Positions 63,473-64,000 of a DNA stretch of 64,000 nt are shown here, piece by piece. This stretch comes from Planctomycetota bacterium (lineage in GTDB: Bacteria; Planctomycetota; Planctomycetia; Pirellulales; PNKZ01): NCBI GenBank assembly GCA_018242585.1, contig JAFEBQ010000020.1, positions 37,513 through 101,512 on the forward strand. Reading direction: 5' to 3'. The notes under the pieces are model-generated. The model was not told the DNA's origin. It did no database searches and saw only the letters and a program-made list of their open reading frames with translations. Each line of letters starts with the position of its first letter. The first letter of the stretch is position 1. The position numbers were made by a program, and so were the translations under genes.

Positions 63473-64000
63473 GTGATTGCCAGCGAAACCAGCTTGAAGA
63501 ACATTCGCGAAAAGGTGTTGGCCGGCGAGCGGCTGACGATGGACGACGGCTTGCTGCTATCGGATCCCAATACGCCGCTGTACGAGGTCGGCGCGCTGGC
63601 CGACTATGTGCGGCAGCGGAAGCACGGCCTCCGCGCTTATTACAACATCAACACGCACCTGAACCCAACGAACGTCTGCATCTATCGGTGCATCTTCTGC
63701 GCCTTCCGGTCGGACCTGCGCGACCCGAAGGGGTACGTGATGACCGACGAGGAGATTTTGGCCCGCGGGCGCGAAGCGCTCGAGAACGGCTGTACCGAAA
63801 TGCACATCGTCGGCGGCCTGCACCACCAGAAGAAGATGGAGTGGTACGTCAACATCGTGCGCATTCTGCACCAGGCGTATCCGCAACTTCACTTGAAGGC
63901 CTGGACCGGCGTCGAAATCAACTGGTTCCAGCACCTGACCGGTCGAAGTGCGCGCGACATTTTGCAAGAGCTGATTGATGCCGGGCTGGGAAGCATGCCC
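63473..64000 (+). CDS. mqnE: Aminofutalosine synthase MqnE, partial
   Basis: A radical-SAM enzyme of the futalosine menaquinone pathway, cut by the window end after 176 residues. The iron-sulfur motif HLNPTNVCIYRCIFCAF has C-x3-C-x2-C spacing, followed by CTEMHIVGGLHH and LKAWTGVEINWF, as in MqnE. The start is GTG at 63473 (VIASETSLKNIREKVLAG). MqnC and CofH are related but the TNVC-R-FCAF with EMHIVGG fits MqnE best. Last gene of the menG-ubiX-ubiA-mqnE run. Confidence 0.9.
   Translation, partial: MIASETSLKNIREKVLAGERLTMDDGLLLSDPNTPLYEVGALADYVRQRKHGLRAYYNINTHLNPTNVCIYRCIFCAFRSDLRDPKGYVMTDEEILARGREALENGCTEMHIVGGLHHQKKMEWYVNIVRILHQAYPQLHLKAWTGVEINWFQHLTGRSARDILQELIDAGLGSMP

Overview
The window is a GC-rich chromosomal segment that reads as a member of the Planctomycetota, probably a Pirellulales-like lineage. 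The lineage call is inferred from gene content: a DUF1549/DUF1553 protein with planctomycete-type haem motifs, a cytochrome c/WD40 protein, a membrane-anchored Ser/Thr kinase, three Gfo/Idh/MocA dehydrogenases (one with a Tat signal), a PhoPQ-related hydrolase, a neutral-ceramidase-domain protein, many short secreted proteins or lipoproteins, and futalosine-type menaquinone genes. No tRNA, rRNA, CRISPR array, transposase, integrase or phage gene was recognised.

Layout. 1-5.4 kb: an esterase, hpt coupled to a glycosyltransferase, glgC, and a Tat-exported dehydrogenase. 5.6-9.2 kb: glnD and two small minus-strand proteins. 9.7-18.4 kb: three large co-directional secreted genes (Big2-DUF1549-DUF1553 protein, PPC-type protein, cytochrome c/WD40/coiled-coil protein) that look like one surface system. 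18.5-27.2 kb: glyoxalase-like protein, Cys-rich lipoprotein, low-complexity cytosolic protein, manC, inositol monophosphatase, maf, an RluA-like synthase, a Ser/Thr kinase and a small membrane protein. 27.4-31.7 kb: a 1175-residue LplT-PlsC-Aas type fusion and a lipoprotein. 31.8-37.1 kb: ceramidase-like protein, an unknown lipoprotein, a YugP-type metallopeptidase and a dehydrogenase. 37.4-45.4 kb: unknown exported protein, thiS-thiG, a small protein, tex with an unusual insert, an AcuI-like reductase and another dehydrogenase. 45.7-48.6 kb: a compact MerR regulator/quinol NO reductase/DUF542 operon behind a MerR-type promoter. 48.7-60.4 kb: TfoX-N protein, rhamnulokinase, a putative metalloprotease, cysH with a promoter overlapped by an inverted repeat and followed by an Rrf2 regulator, a nitrilase-family protein, a PhoPQ-related protein, an MFS transporter, a TIM-barrel isomerase and a TPR protein. 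60.7-64.0 kb: menG-ubiX-ubiA-mqnE, with mqnE cut by the window end.

The intergenic spaces carry several families of short non-coding elements (about 50-170 bp) built alike: each end is a small palindrome and the two ends are inverted copies of each other. One family has four full copies plus a divergent fifth, and two families have two copies each. They look like miniature mobile or REP-type elements.

The best candidate for an under-described functional unit is the MerR-norZ-DUF542 operon, where a metal-type MerR with three cysteines sits in front of nitrosative-stress genes. The second is the cytochrome/WD40/PPC surface cluster. No wholly new defence or mobile system was found.
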